Origin: Bemisia tabaci
Taxonomy: Eukaryota > Arthropoda > Insecta > Hemiptera > Aleyrodidae
DNA: 64,000 nucleotides
NCBI RefSeq assembly: GCF_918797505.1
Contig: NC_092795.1
Span: 5,179,434 to 5,243,433 of the forward strand
Direction: 5' to 3'
Below are positions 22,043-32,964 of the stretch, piece after piece; positions within the stretch are counted from its first letter, which is position 1; each line of letters starts with the position of its first letter. A program made the translations under genes and the position numbers. The notes under the pieces are model-generated. The model saw nothing but the letters and a program-made list of their open reading frames with translations, made no database searches and was not told where the DNA came from.

Positions 22043-22555
22043 AATGGAGGGAGATGTTGCATGTGTGAGGGATTTGCGATTTGACTGTTGTTCCTTACGT
22101 AAAATTTCGCGAGAAACAGGACGGTGCCACGGGTTTTCTCTGAAATCATCTCCCAAGCTCAAAAACAGCTCTCAAGTTGAGGCCAAAATGGAGGGGATAT
22201 CCCACCCTACTCTGAGAGTTCACCTCTACATCAAGACAAACTCTCCATGCAAAGATAGGGAGCAAATACATTGACAGGGCTGCCACTTAATTTGGGGACT
22301 CCAAAACTGAAAACACGGCAACCCTGCTAACGTATTTGCTCCCTATCTTTGCATGGAGAGTTTGTTTTGATGTAGAGGTTGACTCTCAGGGTAGGGTGGG
22401 ATATCCCCTCCATTTTGGCCTCACTTCGAGAGCTTTTTTTGAGCTTGGGAGATGATTTCAGAGAAACCCAGTGGCACCATCGTGTTTCTCGCAAACTTTT
22501 ACATAAGAATTAACAGTCAAATCGCAAATCCCTCACACATGCAACGTCTCCATTA
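22043..22555. mobile_element. J6 large foldback, copy 1
   Basis: Arms 22043-22270 and 22325-22555 are close reverse complements. GGATATCCCACCCTACTCTG faces CAGGGTAGGGTGGGATATCC, and CTCCATGCAAAGATAGGGAG faces CTCCCTATCTTTGCATGGAG. The loop has GGGCTGCCAC and GGCAACCCTG. About 510 bp, non-coding. An older copy is at 54739. Confidence 0.9.
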
Positions 22556-23571
22556 CCACGAAGGCAGAATTTCCGGTGGTGTTGTTAAAATTAATAAAAT
22601 GGATTATTTTTCTGACCCAAGTTGCGTAATGGAAAAACGATCAATGTAAAGGGGGGGGGGGGGGTTGCATTGAACACGGAAGTCGGCAATCGTTGGATTA
22701 CGGTAACTCGGGCATCTCTAGACGGTAGAGGGTTCATGTTCGATAAGTGGTTTCAATCGTCGTCAAATTCCCTCAGTGAAATCTACTGCCGCAAATACGG
22801 ATTGGAAATCCGGAAACGGGTATTTTTCAAAGTTTTTTTCGAATTTACCGAGTATTTTAATGGCTGAGAAGGAAAATGTTTTCTTCATTGCAACGTTTCG
22901 AAACTTCAGATTATGCTTTACTCTTTTTAAAGAAGACTGACCAAACTGTGTATTTGACAATTTTGATAATATTTTTAAACAAATGGTGAAAGTTCACGAT
23001 AAGAATCCAGAAGAAAATGATGCTTAGTTTCCTTTACAAAAAAATAGATCGTGATTGGCCACCAAGGAAACTGTAAAGTTTCCGATTTTAGACATTAACA
23101 ATCTCCCCTAACGAGCCCATAATTGTTCCAGCGGTTTCTCATTACTACTCGGCCGAAAATTAGTTCTGGAATTTCAAAGAGAAAGTTCTGAATGAAGTTA
23201 TCCGGGAAATAAAACCCTGAAAAAATGTTTTCGAAATGAGGTTGCCTTTGAACTTCATTAATGCAATTCACGGCGAGTAAATTTTACACTTTACAGCGAA
23301 AACCTGCGGGAAAAGTCGCGGGAGTAAGGAGAAAGTTGTGCTTGGCGGGGCGACAGCGCACTAGCGCGAAGAAGCGGGGGGGGGGGGGGGCATTTGGGAA
23401 AAGGGAGCAGAAAAATGTGAGGGTGGCGGGAAGTGAGGAAGATGGGGATGAAGAGGGTGGTGCTCATTAGATGATGTGAACAAATTGCAACTCCAAATGG
23501 AGCACGGGGCGGTCTTGCCAGCTTGAAGGGGGTCGCTTCCAAAGCTCGTTGTTCGTTGCATCGTTGTAATT
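22556..23571. other. Unassigned spacer with two long G runs
   Basis: Fourteen Gs at 22651-22664 and fifteen at 23376-23390. 23280-23500 is GC-rich. No gene or dispersed repeat recognised. Confidence 0.4.
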
Positions 23572-23813
23572 GATAGGTAAGGTTATGGACAAAGGAGACA
23601 TAAGAAGTATGGAGCGATCCTATTGGTTAAAATGGGTGGTTCCTATAGTCTAAGAGAGAAAATGATGGACTAACTATACTATAGGGTTTCTTGTGGGTTG
23701 CTGTTAGTTAGTCTATTATCTACCTTTCTTTGTCCATTGCAACCACCCGCTTCCACCAATAGGATCCCTCCATATCTATTTTGTATTCTTTGGCTATGGC
23801 TTTGTCTATAAAT
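23572..23813. mobile_element. J7 foldback element
   Basis: The left side GTATGGAGCGATCCTATTGG then GGGTGGTTCC is mirrored by the right side CCACCCGCTTCCACCAATAG then GATCCCTCCATA. TGATGGACTAACTATACTAT faces GTTAGTTAGTCTATTATCTA. The outer ends pair through TATGGACAAAG and CTATGGCTTTGTC. Confidence 0.75.
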
Positions 23814-24869
23814 TTCAACAATCATCCCCCAGGCCACTAAACTTTATGGAATTAGAGTATCCGACATCCAAATCCTCAAGCTAAATTCTCCGAGGTTTCC
23901 ACCCAAAAAACAATTCACAGGCTCCCCGAAAATCCGTATATTTCACAAAAGAAAAAAAAAGAAAAAAAGGGGGAAACAATTGGCGATCAAATGGATTACG
24001 TTTTTCAACAGGAAACTAATATTTTTGATGTTTTTAAAGTGTATGATGCATCTATAATATTTATAATATTGTAAAAATAACATACTAATAAGAAATTATT
24101 AGGAAATTCCTTCATTCTAAATGCACTTCTCTACTACTTCTCTCCTCGTGTAAATAGCACTTCTCTCACCATGAAGTGGCATGTCTTTCTATCTTTGTCA
24201 CGTATTCCACTGATGATGAGCATCGAGTTCAAGATGCATTTGGAAGGAAGGAATGTCAACAACAATTTCATCTTGGTATGTTATTCTTACAATTTTTTTT
24301 TCACGGCAGTGTTCTACTTAATATCTCGAGTACCGTAATGGTTTTAAATTAGAAGAGATATCTTTGCCTTACACGCCACTTCAAACAAAGCAGTTTTTTC
24401 CTACTTTAATTTCAGGAGGGAACTGCAAATTTAAAACGTTCTTATACGTCCTACTGCTCCCATAAAAAGCTGCATAAGCTTAAAATTCAAGTTAGAAAGT
24501 AATTGTGTCGACGAACTTACTTACTCCATGCAGTTGTTAGAGAGTTGATTGAGAGACGCTCTTGACGCCGGTGCTTACCTGGAAAAAGAACATGCAAAAA
24601 GATTAGCAACATTCTAACATTTATTTTAGATGACACAAAAAGGGAGACACTTCACGCTGAATTAAATTTAACTCGAAATTAATTCGGCGTAATTCGTCAT
24701 TAATCATTTTGACGTGTTGCGCACAAATCAAAACAATTATTCTACAGTTAAACGTTAGACGAACCGTACATTTTGTAATTGTGATGATACGGACAGTGAT
24801 ATGCGATGTCCATGCACTGATATAATGTTATCTTAATTATAGTTAAGCTGCTACGCTCACCAATAAACT
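23814..24869. other. Unassigned spacer
   Basis: About 1.05 kb, AT-rich. CTTACCTGG at about 24577 would be a splice donor on the minus strand, but I see no exon supporting it. Confidence 0.35.
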
Positions 24870-25140
24870 CACTAAAACAGGACGAATTTTCTCCAATTTC
24901 AAAATTACCTAAATTTTCCCTGACTTCTGATTGATTTTTCGTAAAAATTAGTACCCATCATTTTAAGCGCGAAGTCTCTTGAAATTGGAAAATGTGCAAA
25001 ATTTTGGCTGGAGGAAGCAATTTCATTGTATCGTAGAGAAATTTCCTGAAGATTTATCAGGATCGGAGAAAATCTAAGACATTTCAGGGATAGAGAGAAT
25101 TCCCTGGATTTCCCCGAACTTTTCATGAACTTGTCACCGC
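24870..25140. repeat. Family M-like fragment
   Basis: Repeated TTTTCCCTGACTTC, TTTCAGGGATAGAGAG, AATTCCCTGGATTTCCC phrases. It lacks the GTTGCCAC/GTGGCAAC ends of the bounded copies. Confidence 0.5.
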
Positions 25141-25393
25141 ATGCAAACATCACGGCCACAGTCCTTCTACCGGATTCCCGCGTGACACTACGCAGTGAGA
25201 AAAGGTAACCGACATTTTGTGTAAATATGGAAAGAAGCACAGGAAGTAACGTTAAATGTTTATTGGTTCATTTTTCTTTGGGTTACATTGACTAAATATT
25301 AAGGTTTCATTGACCGAATCTTCGAGTTGAAAATGTGTAACCGCATTTAAAATCAGGCACAATCTGTCAGAAACAAACCTGAACCACACTATA

Positions 25394-25532
25394 TGGACTG
25401 CATTTTGCAATTTGGAACTACAAATTCTGGCCCTTTTGGAAAAACACTAATGTGCATAGGGAAACTAATGGCAAATACGTTGTTTTTAAACCGGGCTAGA
25501 ATTTATAGTTCCAAATTGCAAAATGTAGTCCA
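25394..25532. mobile_element. Family D foldback, intact
   Basis: TGGACTGCATTTTGCAATTT with GGAACTACAAATTCTGG faces AGAATTTATAGTTCCAAATT with GCAAAATGTAGTCCA. The middle carries GTGCATAGGGAAACTAATGG and AAACCGGGCTAG. At 139 bp it is the reference copy for the family. Confidence 0.9.
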
Positions 25533-26286
25533 TTTGCACTACCCTAAGAATTTGGTCCATTTAACCAAAAATAGGGTTGATCGATCAATCAAGTCCTATT
25601 TCTTGATCGGACCAAAAAAACGTGACTTAAAGTAACCGTAAACACGGAAAGTTCTCACTGTGTACGACTGCGTGACTGGAGCGTGACCGTTTTTTTTTCC
25701 TCCGAGTACATTTTCAAGGAATAAACAAGAAACTGTCATTTTCCTTGGTGAATGGCAACGCAGGAAGGTGCCGAGATGAGCTGAATTATTGCTCCCACGG
25801 TACCGTAACATTCGCCACCTCACGGAAAAACTCACGGAGGGGGTGAAATGCGCCTCCCTCTCGAGATCTTGCTTACTCTCTAGCCGTCGTTCCCTCTCTT
25901 ACCCCTCCCCGTCTCCACTTACTCCAGAAAATTAAAGAAAAAGAAAATGTTCTGTGCCCCCTGCGATCTTGAGGTTCCTCGGTGGAGAACGCATGTTTTA
26001 TAAAATCATCATCCAAATTCGACCGTTCAATAGAATCTGGCAACGCTGAAGGACTCCAGATCAAATTAGGGGTCGTTTTACGGGGCACACATACAAGAAA
26101 TGTGCATTAACTTTGAAGAGTTAAATATAAAAGGAGTTGGAATTCTGTTACTTGCTTCGCAAGAGTAGTATTCTTGAGATGCACCTCAGGGTGAGTGCCC
26201 CATAGAATGCAAGACCCTATAGTGCCCACAGTGGTAAAACCAGGACATGATTGAAGTGCTGGTTGCAGAATGGGCATGCATTTCTT
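25533..26286. other. Unassigned spacer
   Basis: No repeat family or coding signature recognised over about 750 bp. Confidence 0.35.
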
Positions 26287-26516
26287 CACTAGGAAAAAAA
26301 AAACACATTGGATCTAGAGTCCAGACTCTTGAGACATTGACAAGAAAAAATACTCTTGATTCAATCAGATATAAGCTTAAATCAAAAGGAAATCCGCTCA
26401 AATTAAGAGGCTGGGTTCTTGAGTTAAGCTTAAATCTGATTGAATCGAGAGTATTTTTTCTTGTCAATGTTTTAAAGAGTCTGGACTCTAGATCCAATGT
26501 GTTTTCTTTTGCAGTG
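26287..26516. mobile_element. Family B foldback, copy 1
   Basis: Ends CACTAGGAAAAAAAAAACAC and GTGTTTTCTTTTGCAGTG. The arms hold TTGGATCTAGAGTCCAGACT and AGTCTGGACTCTAGATCCAA, AAAATACTCTTGATTCAATC and GATTGAATCGAGAGTATTTT. The small frames on both strands are translations of the palindrome. About 230 bp. Confidence 0.9.
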
Positions 26517-26517
26517 C

Positions 26518-26680
26518 TGTGGCACGCTGCGGCCGGCGGCCGGCCAACGCGCAACACGCATTGGCGCCTACAAACCTAAGGGGATACTTCACGCATTGCG
26601 CAACGCGTGAAGTATCCCCCTAGGTATATAGGAGCCAGTGCGTGTTTCGCGCTGCCAGCACGCCGCACAGTGCGGCCCTC
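26518..26680. repeat. Family L mirrored units, copy 2
   Basis: GCGCCTACAAACCTAAGGGG then ATACTTCACGCATTGCGC faces GCAACGCGTGAAGTATCCCC then CTAGGTATATAGGAGCC. It begins directly at the right end of the B element. The outer segments are GGCACGCTGCGG and CCAGCACGCCGCA. Confidence 0.75.
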
Positions 26681-27936
26681 TGTGAACAAAAATCAAAAAA
26701 CGTTTTTTCTTCCAGTGTTGGTTGCTGTGTATCAGAATCTCCGTTAACATTTCATCCACTATGATAAATGCAAATGCATGGAATTCGTTAACAATTTTGC
26801 TGAATTTTAAGTGTGATTTTACAATGCTGGAAACTAAAAATTTCAGAAAATTCACCCGAAATTTTTTTTGAAATATAAATCAGCAGTGAAAATTCTGTAC
26901 CACCGCAACCAAGATATGCCCAATCTGCATCAAACGTCTCGATCATGATATGAGCACAGATGAGAAATAGAGGTGGTATGAATTGTTGGAGTACACAGAG
27001 AGAAAAGTCTTCCTTAAAACAACTAAACTTCGATTCACACGTGGTCTACCAAACTTTTTCAGTTTTTAAACTGGAATTTCTGGTCGCGACAATCAAACTT
27101 TGGTTTCGTTAACCAAAGTTTTCGGTTGCCATATTAAGAGGGATGAAGATGCAATTTTTTGTCTCCGGTTGGCGTAAAGTATGCTAAACTGCTCACAATC
27201 ATTTGGGATATCATTATCATTATCACTTCGGTTACTTAAGAGTAATTCTAGTCGAAAACTCAAAATTCAAGTTTACGAGAATCGCCTTCCTGAACAAGGC
27301 GCCTTCAAGCGTCAAGGTTCCTTCTCTGGGACAGTCACATTACACCACAGTGTCTATAATTTTTTATTTTGTCTCTTCCCTTACTTTTCCTGATTTTCAC
27401 GGAAAAAGCCCCAAGAGAAAACCAGGAGTTCCCTTTTATTCAACTCTAGATTCACTTGGAAGAAAACACATTTTTTATACAAAGTTTGCGGGGAGAAATG
27501 AATTATTTTATCTCTTGTCTGATTCTTTTAAGCAAAGTCAACGTGCAAATCATCGATTTTAAAAATAATGGATTTATTTAGTGGTTACGTCATGGTTCAA
27601 TTGTAAACAAACAAAATTTGTACTTGCTTTGCGTCCTTCGCGTCACGACGATAAAATACGAAATTCTTTCGATCGAAATGTCACGTCTTTAATGAGTCCT
27701 TAATTGATTTATGACCTGTCAATAATATAATATAACTAAATTGTAATGAATTGACACAATTAACGCACAGAGAATCTGTACGGGGGGTCATGTTAGTTGT
27801 TTTGGTTTGAACTAAGAGTTCGATATTATACAGAATGACGTAGTCACTAAAACAGTCCATTGAATTTCACAGCGGAGGAAAATCACGGTCTCAGCGAGAA
27901 TTCCCTGATTTTACCGGATATTTCTCATTCCCTGAT
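26681..27936. other. Unassigned 1.25 kb stretch
   Basis: Mostly AT-rich. 27690-27770 is rich in TAAT/ATTA words. A CCCTGA-rich M-like part at 27885-27936 runs into the next element. No gene recognised. Confidence 0.35.
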
Positions 27937-28204
27937 CAGGGCGTCTAGTTTTTTTTTTCATTTTGGGAAATCCCGATTTTTTCTGATTTTTGACTGCTAA
28001 ATCCTGATTTCATAATTTTTCCAAATCCTGATTTTTTGCGGAGAAAAATTAACGAAAAATAGGCGGACGGCCGAATTTTCTCAAATCCATGATTTTGCGA
28101 CCGATTTTTCCTCAAATCCTGATGAAATCGGGATAAAATCCTAATAAACCTCACCTCCTGATAGAATCGGAAAAGTCGGGAAAATCCTGATGCTAGACAC
28201 CCTG
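27937..28204. mobile_element. Family S element, copy 2
   Basis: Left CAGGGCGTCTAG and right CTAGACACCCTG are inverted termini. The inside is filled with ATCCTGATTTTTT phrases. CTGAT lies immediately outside both ends. It sits in family M-like sequence. Confidence 0.65.
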
Positions 28205-29581
28205 CTGATGAATCCCGGTAGTCCCTGATTTCTCCATGTCTTAAACACGCATTACGCACAGTGTCTCTCCGCGACGAGAAAAGCACTGCTTTCATCGCCT
28301 CTCAATAAGTGGAGTTGACGACTCAGGAGAGGGATTCATTCGAACAAAACGACAAAATTCGCGAATGCTTGACGAGCGCGAGTACGAGAAGAATATCATC
28401 GCAATTGATGAAGCTATCTCCAGTCAGCAATCACCGTTCCTTTTTTCGCGAGACGGGAGGGAAATATTCGCCCGCGTTCGAGCCTGAGAATAATTATTGC
28501 AACACCCCCCACCACCCCCGAAGTGCGTTCGTCTGGAGGGAAAACATACCCTTTCAGAATCGGAAAACTGGAAAAAAGAAAGAAAAACGTTTTCACTTGT
28601 ACTCCTGTTTGTGATCATGTTTAGGGTGAGGGAAGGGTTGCCGAATCCGGAGAAATTCCCCATCTTGAGCGCAGGGAAAATAGGAACTTTCACGCAAGAT
28701 TTGACAATGTCGAATCCGAGGGGGCGCGTCGGAATGCGGGGGTGAGCGCAAGGGGGGGGGGGGGTGCGTTTTGATGAAGGGATCGTGGCGAGTAGAAACC
28801 ACCGGGAGAACTGCGCCAGAAAGTTTGAAGAGGCTTTCTTTGAGCCGCTACGCTCCGGCCTGACTGTCAAGTTTGGTCCCGCCCACGCACGGCCGGAAGT
28901 TCCGGTTCCTGAGATTCCGGATTTTTCCGCGGATCCGGCAACCCGGCTCGGATCCGAGATCCCTGCCGATTAAACGGGAATCACGGGAATCCAGCCCTCT
29001 CATTAAATCGGGTGGAATTGTACACCCTTCTTCCGTTAGATTGAGCAGGATTCCGGTAACGGAGCCCTCACCCGGGGGAGACTCAAAGGTATCTGTTGCT
29101 CCGGAGGGAGAACCAAAGTTGGGGTTGACGAAAAGGAAAGGTGGGTTCGGAGTCGAAAAGCTTCACTTTGGGGTCTCATGGAGATTTATGGTCTTGGCTA
29201 CATTAAAAATTGAGATAATTAATGTGATTCTGTTGCACTTTGGCTACCGACCGTCCGAAAAATGGATCGCATTTAGCAAAAAGCAACCAGTGCGATTACA
29301 GTGTTGTAAAAATGGTGCTCTTTCATACTTACCTAAAAAATCTCCTAGAATCGTAAATAGTTTTTGCTTCCCACTTAGAAATTGTTAATTTTGGAGGAAA
29401 AAAATTGTGTAAATTTTAGTACTGTACATACATATATTAAGTATTTTTAAAAGAAAAGAAGTTGCGCGATTTTGAGAACACTGTAATCTCGCTGGTTCCT
29501 TTTTGTTAAATGCGATCCTAATAATTAAGGTGCTACTGCAAACATGTTCAGAAATAATTCGTATTTTCCCTCATGAAAGAA
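28205..29581. other. Unassigned GC-rich 1.4 kb stretch
   Basis: 28700-29150 is GC-rich and includes a 13-base G run at 28752-28764. The longest open frame of the window (171 codons, plus 28873-29388) is here, but its translation is basic and Pro/Ser/Arg-rich with no domain I recognise. I treat it as chance. Confidence 0.4.
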
Positions 29582-29742
29582 CAGTAGCGAGGCGTGAATG
29601 ATCGATTATCAATACTACCCCATTTGAAGCAGCGGTAAAGAATCGATTATAAGGTTAGGTTAGGTTAGGCTGCGAACACCCTGTTTATCGATCCTTTTCC
29701 ATAGATTTAAACGGCAAATCGATCGATTCATCGCAAAGTAAG
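29582..29742. mobile_element. Family I MITE with TTAGG-like insertion
   Basis: CAGTAGCGAGGCGTGAATGA at the left and CGATTCATCGCAAAGTAAGT at the right match family I. CTGCGAACACCCTGTTTATC is retained. Between ATCGATTAT and CTGCGAAC, 29653-29669 reads as three and a bit GGTTA units where other copies have TTAGGTGTTCG. Confidence 0.75.
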
Positions 29743-29990
29743 TCACGTCACATGTCAACGTTACCAGATTTCATCTTGACAATTGCATTTTTACAAATAG
29801 AATCTGGAGCATTAAAAATATTCCTGATTTTCCCTCTGATCTTATGCAAAAATCAGATACATTTGGCTCAAAAATTGCGCAAGTCCTTACATTCATGTCG
29901 AAAGTTGAATTGCTTTTGCATCACTTTTACAACCTTGGAATAGATTACTTTTCTTCGTTCAAGAGACGACGAATTGATTTTTCTCAATAG
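29743..29990. repeat. Family N fragment
   Basis: ACGTTACCAGATTTC, TTTCCCTCTGATCTTATGCA, TTTTACAACCTTGGAA and GAGACGACGAATTG match the N element at 31433 in order, with strong divergence. Confidence 0.5.
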
Positions 29991-30876
29991 TAAGTGCTTT
30001 ATTTTCTCGTGTAACAGTTTGAAAGCAATTGGGGAGTTATTTTTTCAACAATGTTGGAGAACGGAAGAGGGTCTGGAACAGTAGCAAATGTGGACACCGT
30101 GAGCCGCCCTCTCTTCAAAGACGTAACCTACCTCCTGGGTTCATTTCAGTTCAGTGTGGGGTTTTTTTTACCGTGCTCATTCGCCTCGAACGTTTTAATG
30201 ACTATTCGCGAGGATGTGTCTCACAATTCACCAAGACTTAAATGCTACGTGGTTTCAGGAATATTCAAATTTCCCTCTTTCATCACCCGAGTGAGAGTGA
30301 CACGAACTTGATACACGAGGTGTTCCGCGCTTAAATGGCCCGACTGCAGGGTCGAAATAAAACTTTTTTTCTCGTTTATCCACATTATGTATCCTCATTT
30401 TAAACGGCTCTTTGAAAAATGACTGCTTTTTAAAGAGATCCTTAAAAAAAAATTTAAAAATTTTCAATGTTGAAAATCTACAGTGCTGTTGATATTTTAA
30501 AACGTTTTTTTTAATACTTTTCTAATTTTTACTTAAATTTTACCTTTTTTGCAATTTCACCTGAAAATACACCCGAAAAAAATATGCCCTACAATACGTA
30601 CATCTTAATAGTTATTTAAACAGCCATATTTCTAAAGTTTACGAGTGTTTTAATAGTTTTTTTCTGCAAAAGCAGGCAGTCTAAAAGACAAGTCGCTGGC
30701 GATCTGGTTGAGGTGAATCTCGTCCTCATATTGCCGACGTTCAGCGGCTTCACCTAATCTTTTTCGAACAACCTGACTTTGAACACAAGTCCCGAGTTTA
30801 ATTTGAATCGACGTGCGAAAAATATCGGGGAGGATAAGTTTATTTTCTCGTATCAGTGCAACACATTTTGAATTTA
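29991..30876. other. Unassigned spacer
   Basis: AT-rich after 30400 with T and A runs. No repeat family or protein signature seen. Confidence 0.35.
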
Positions 30877-30957
30877 GACGTATTTATACTAAAAGGAACT
30901 ATGTGTACATGGTTTGTGTGCGAGATAGTTCCTTTCAGCAGAAATAAGTCCATTTGT
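30877..30957. mobile_element. Family E, minimal hairpin copy
   Basis: TTAGACGTATTTATACTAAA then AGGAACTATGTG faces AGATAGTTCCTTTCAGCAGA then AATAAGTCCA. The arms are those of E1 but the loop is only about 20 bp. Confidence 0.7.
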
Positions 30958-31432
30958 AATTAGGTCAAATCTGTTTTTCGAGCCCCTGCAGTCACTTTAT
31001 TATCATTGGCATTGTCGATCCTTACACATCTCCTCCGGGCGGTCAACAATCTCCAGAAAGCTCTTGCCAAAAAAAGAATATAATAATAAATAAATCATGC
31101 ATACGGGGCTCCGGAAATAGTTTTTCTCTCCTCTCTTCTCCCCCCTCCCCTCTCTTCTCCTGCTCCTATTCCACTCAGCCTCTTATACGGGGTTTCCAGT
31201 CCAGCTGGAAAGTTTAAAATAGGCCGCGACGGTGGATCTATCCACGCATCCCGGTGTGGTCTTCTAAACGAGGTTTTAAGGACCTAGTAAAATAAAGAGC
31301 TTTCTGTGAATTGGAATCCAATTGAAATGGGTTTAACGCGCAAAGGTATACAACCTTAAAGGCAATAAAACACCCAAATACTCTAATTATTTTGATTTCT
31401 GTTAATTTCCTCGGAATAGAGTTCCTCGTGTA
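30958..31432. other. Unassigned spacer with CT-rich tract
   Basis: 31125-31170 is a CTCCTCTC-type pyrimidine tract. Nothing else recognised. Confidence 0.4.
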
Positions 31433-31705
31433 TGAATTTGTTGTTTCCCTCACGAAAGAATGTAAGTATTTATTTGCCAAATAATAATTGCCAAATTTAC
31501 CCCCGGGAATCCCATTTTTACCGGGAAAAACTGGGACGTTTCTGACTGAAAATTTCACTGATTTTCCTTCTAAGCTCATGCAAAATTCCGACAAATTTTC
31601 GATAAAAATTGCACAGGTAGCTTCGTGTAAAAACTTAAATTGTTTGGGTCAATTTTGCAACCTAGAAACGAAGTTACGCTCCGTCGTCTGGGAAACGACG
31701 AATTA
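31433..31705. mobile_element. Family N element, best bounded copy
   Basis: Left AATTTGTTGTTTCCCTCACG then AAAGAATGTAA is mirrored by right GTTACGCTCCGTCGTCTGGG then AAACGACGAATT. The interior has TAATTGCCAAATTTACCCC and CTTCTAAGCTCATGCAAAAT. About 273 bp. Confidence 0.7.
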
Positions 31706-31708
31706 CCG

Positions 31709-31895
31709 TACACTGAAAAATAAGATTGGTAGAATTTACCATTCCTTCACACTGTATTTCACACAACGTCAATTCAGAGTCAATTCTGCCAGAAGAAAGG
31801 TAAACGTTACTATATACTGGTACGGATAACCATTCCTCTGGCAGAATCGACTTGAAGATTGAATGGTAAATTCCACCAATCTTTATTTCAGTGTA
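31709..31895. mobile_element. J4 foldback with CACTG ends
   Basis: TACACTGAAAAATAAGATTG then GTAGAATTTACCATTC pairs with GAATGGTAAATTCCACCAAT then CTTTATTTCAGTGTA. CAGAGTCAATTCTGCCAGA faces TCTGGCAGAATCGAC. TA stands at both ends. 187 bp, non-coding. Confidence 0.85.
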
Positions 31896-31920
31896 CCTTT
31901 TTCGTGTCAATGAGTCAATT

Positions 31921-32335
31921 GCGCTGGTCACGAAGTCAAGTTTTGACGCTTGATTTTTGTAGAGTAGCTGAAAATAATGAGATCAGAAACTTTCTACGTT
32001 CACTATTAACCGAGATATCGCGCTTTGAAAAATACCGTTTGTAACATCATCCACCGCGGTAGTGACACCCTTGGTTTCTTCCACCTTGCTTTCACGCGAA
32101 TTCCGCACTTCCGCGTAGAGTAACCAGTGCAAATGTGTATCACCCTGGCAAATGAAAGCAAGGTGGAAGAAACCAAGTGTGTCACTACCGCGATGTATGG
32201 CGTCATAAACAGAACTTTTTAAAGCGCGATAGCTTGGTTAATATGAACATGGGAAGTTGCTCTTGGGATGGATTTTAATATTTTTGGCTGATCTATTACG
32301 AATCGAACATTAGACCACGATTCTGTGACCAGCGC
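31921..32335. mobile_element. J5 nested palindrome
   Basis: Outer ends GCGCTGGTCAC and GTGACCAGCGC; next GTTCACTATTAACCGAGATA then TCGCGCTTT against AAAGCGCGATAGCTTGGTTA; inner GGTTTCTTCCACCTTGCTTT against AAAGCAAGGTGGAAGAAACC. The inner arms are far better conserved than the outer ones, which suggests two ages or conversion. About 415 bp. Confidence 0.8.
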
Positions 32336-32964
32336 CATGGACGCTTTCTGCTTCCTTTATTTTCAGTCAAAAAACCGAACTGGGTATGATTTTGGCAACG
32401 AATTTTGACATTCTTTTCCTCCTTCCTTTTCCCCTACTTTTTTTCTCTCCTATATTCATAAAAATGATGCGGAAGACAAGACGACACAATTCCTATTCCT
32501 GGTTCCGGAAGTGCCGAACGTTGCAACGATTCCGAGCGGAGGAGCTGTCACAGTACGAGGAATATACCTCTAAATATAGCCGAATCTCCCATTCCTATTC
32601 CCATCCCATTGTCGACGCTGTCCAGGCCCGCGCGGTCGCGATTCAGGTTATACCGCGACTCACGCACTTCCCGACCCCTACGGCGTTGCAAAATCGGACC
32701 GGAAATCAGTTCTTTTTCGCAGAAATAAGAATTAAAAGTGCCCGAGATATTTAACCGAAATGGAAATGTCATTCAACACAAGTCGTCGTCTACAACACGA
32801 AAGAATGTAACTCAACCTCAAGTTTGTAAACAAATATTTAGATGATCCTTTTCTTTTCACAAAAAAATGAACGTGCAATTCCTATTCAAAATGTTTCTGC
32901 ATTTTGCCGGGAATCCATAGAAAAATCGGTAAAAGGGGTGAGGGTTGGTCCGCGTAGCTGTGTA
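32336..32964. other. Unassigned spacer
   Basis: A 122-codon open frame (plus 32386-32754) has a hydrophobic start but no recognised domain. I do not call it. Confidence 0.35.

Noticed and set aside
24540..24600. Possible minus-strand exon with splice donor CAGGTAAGC
   Set aside because: No acceptor, open frame or conserved peptide next to it; one good donor word is expected by chance in 64 kb.
26247..26579. Similar small proteins (LESRLLKTLTRKNTLDS type) at several loci on both strands
   Set aside because: They are translations of the palindromic B element; frames differ between copies and no start is conserved.
28873..29388. Longest open frame (171 codons)
   Set aside because: GC-rich region where stops are rare; basic, low-information translation, no recognised domain and no supporting splice or start context.
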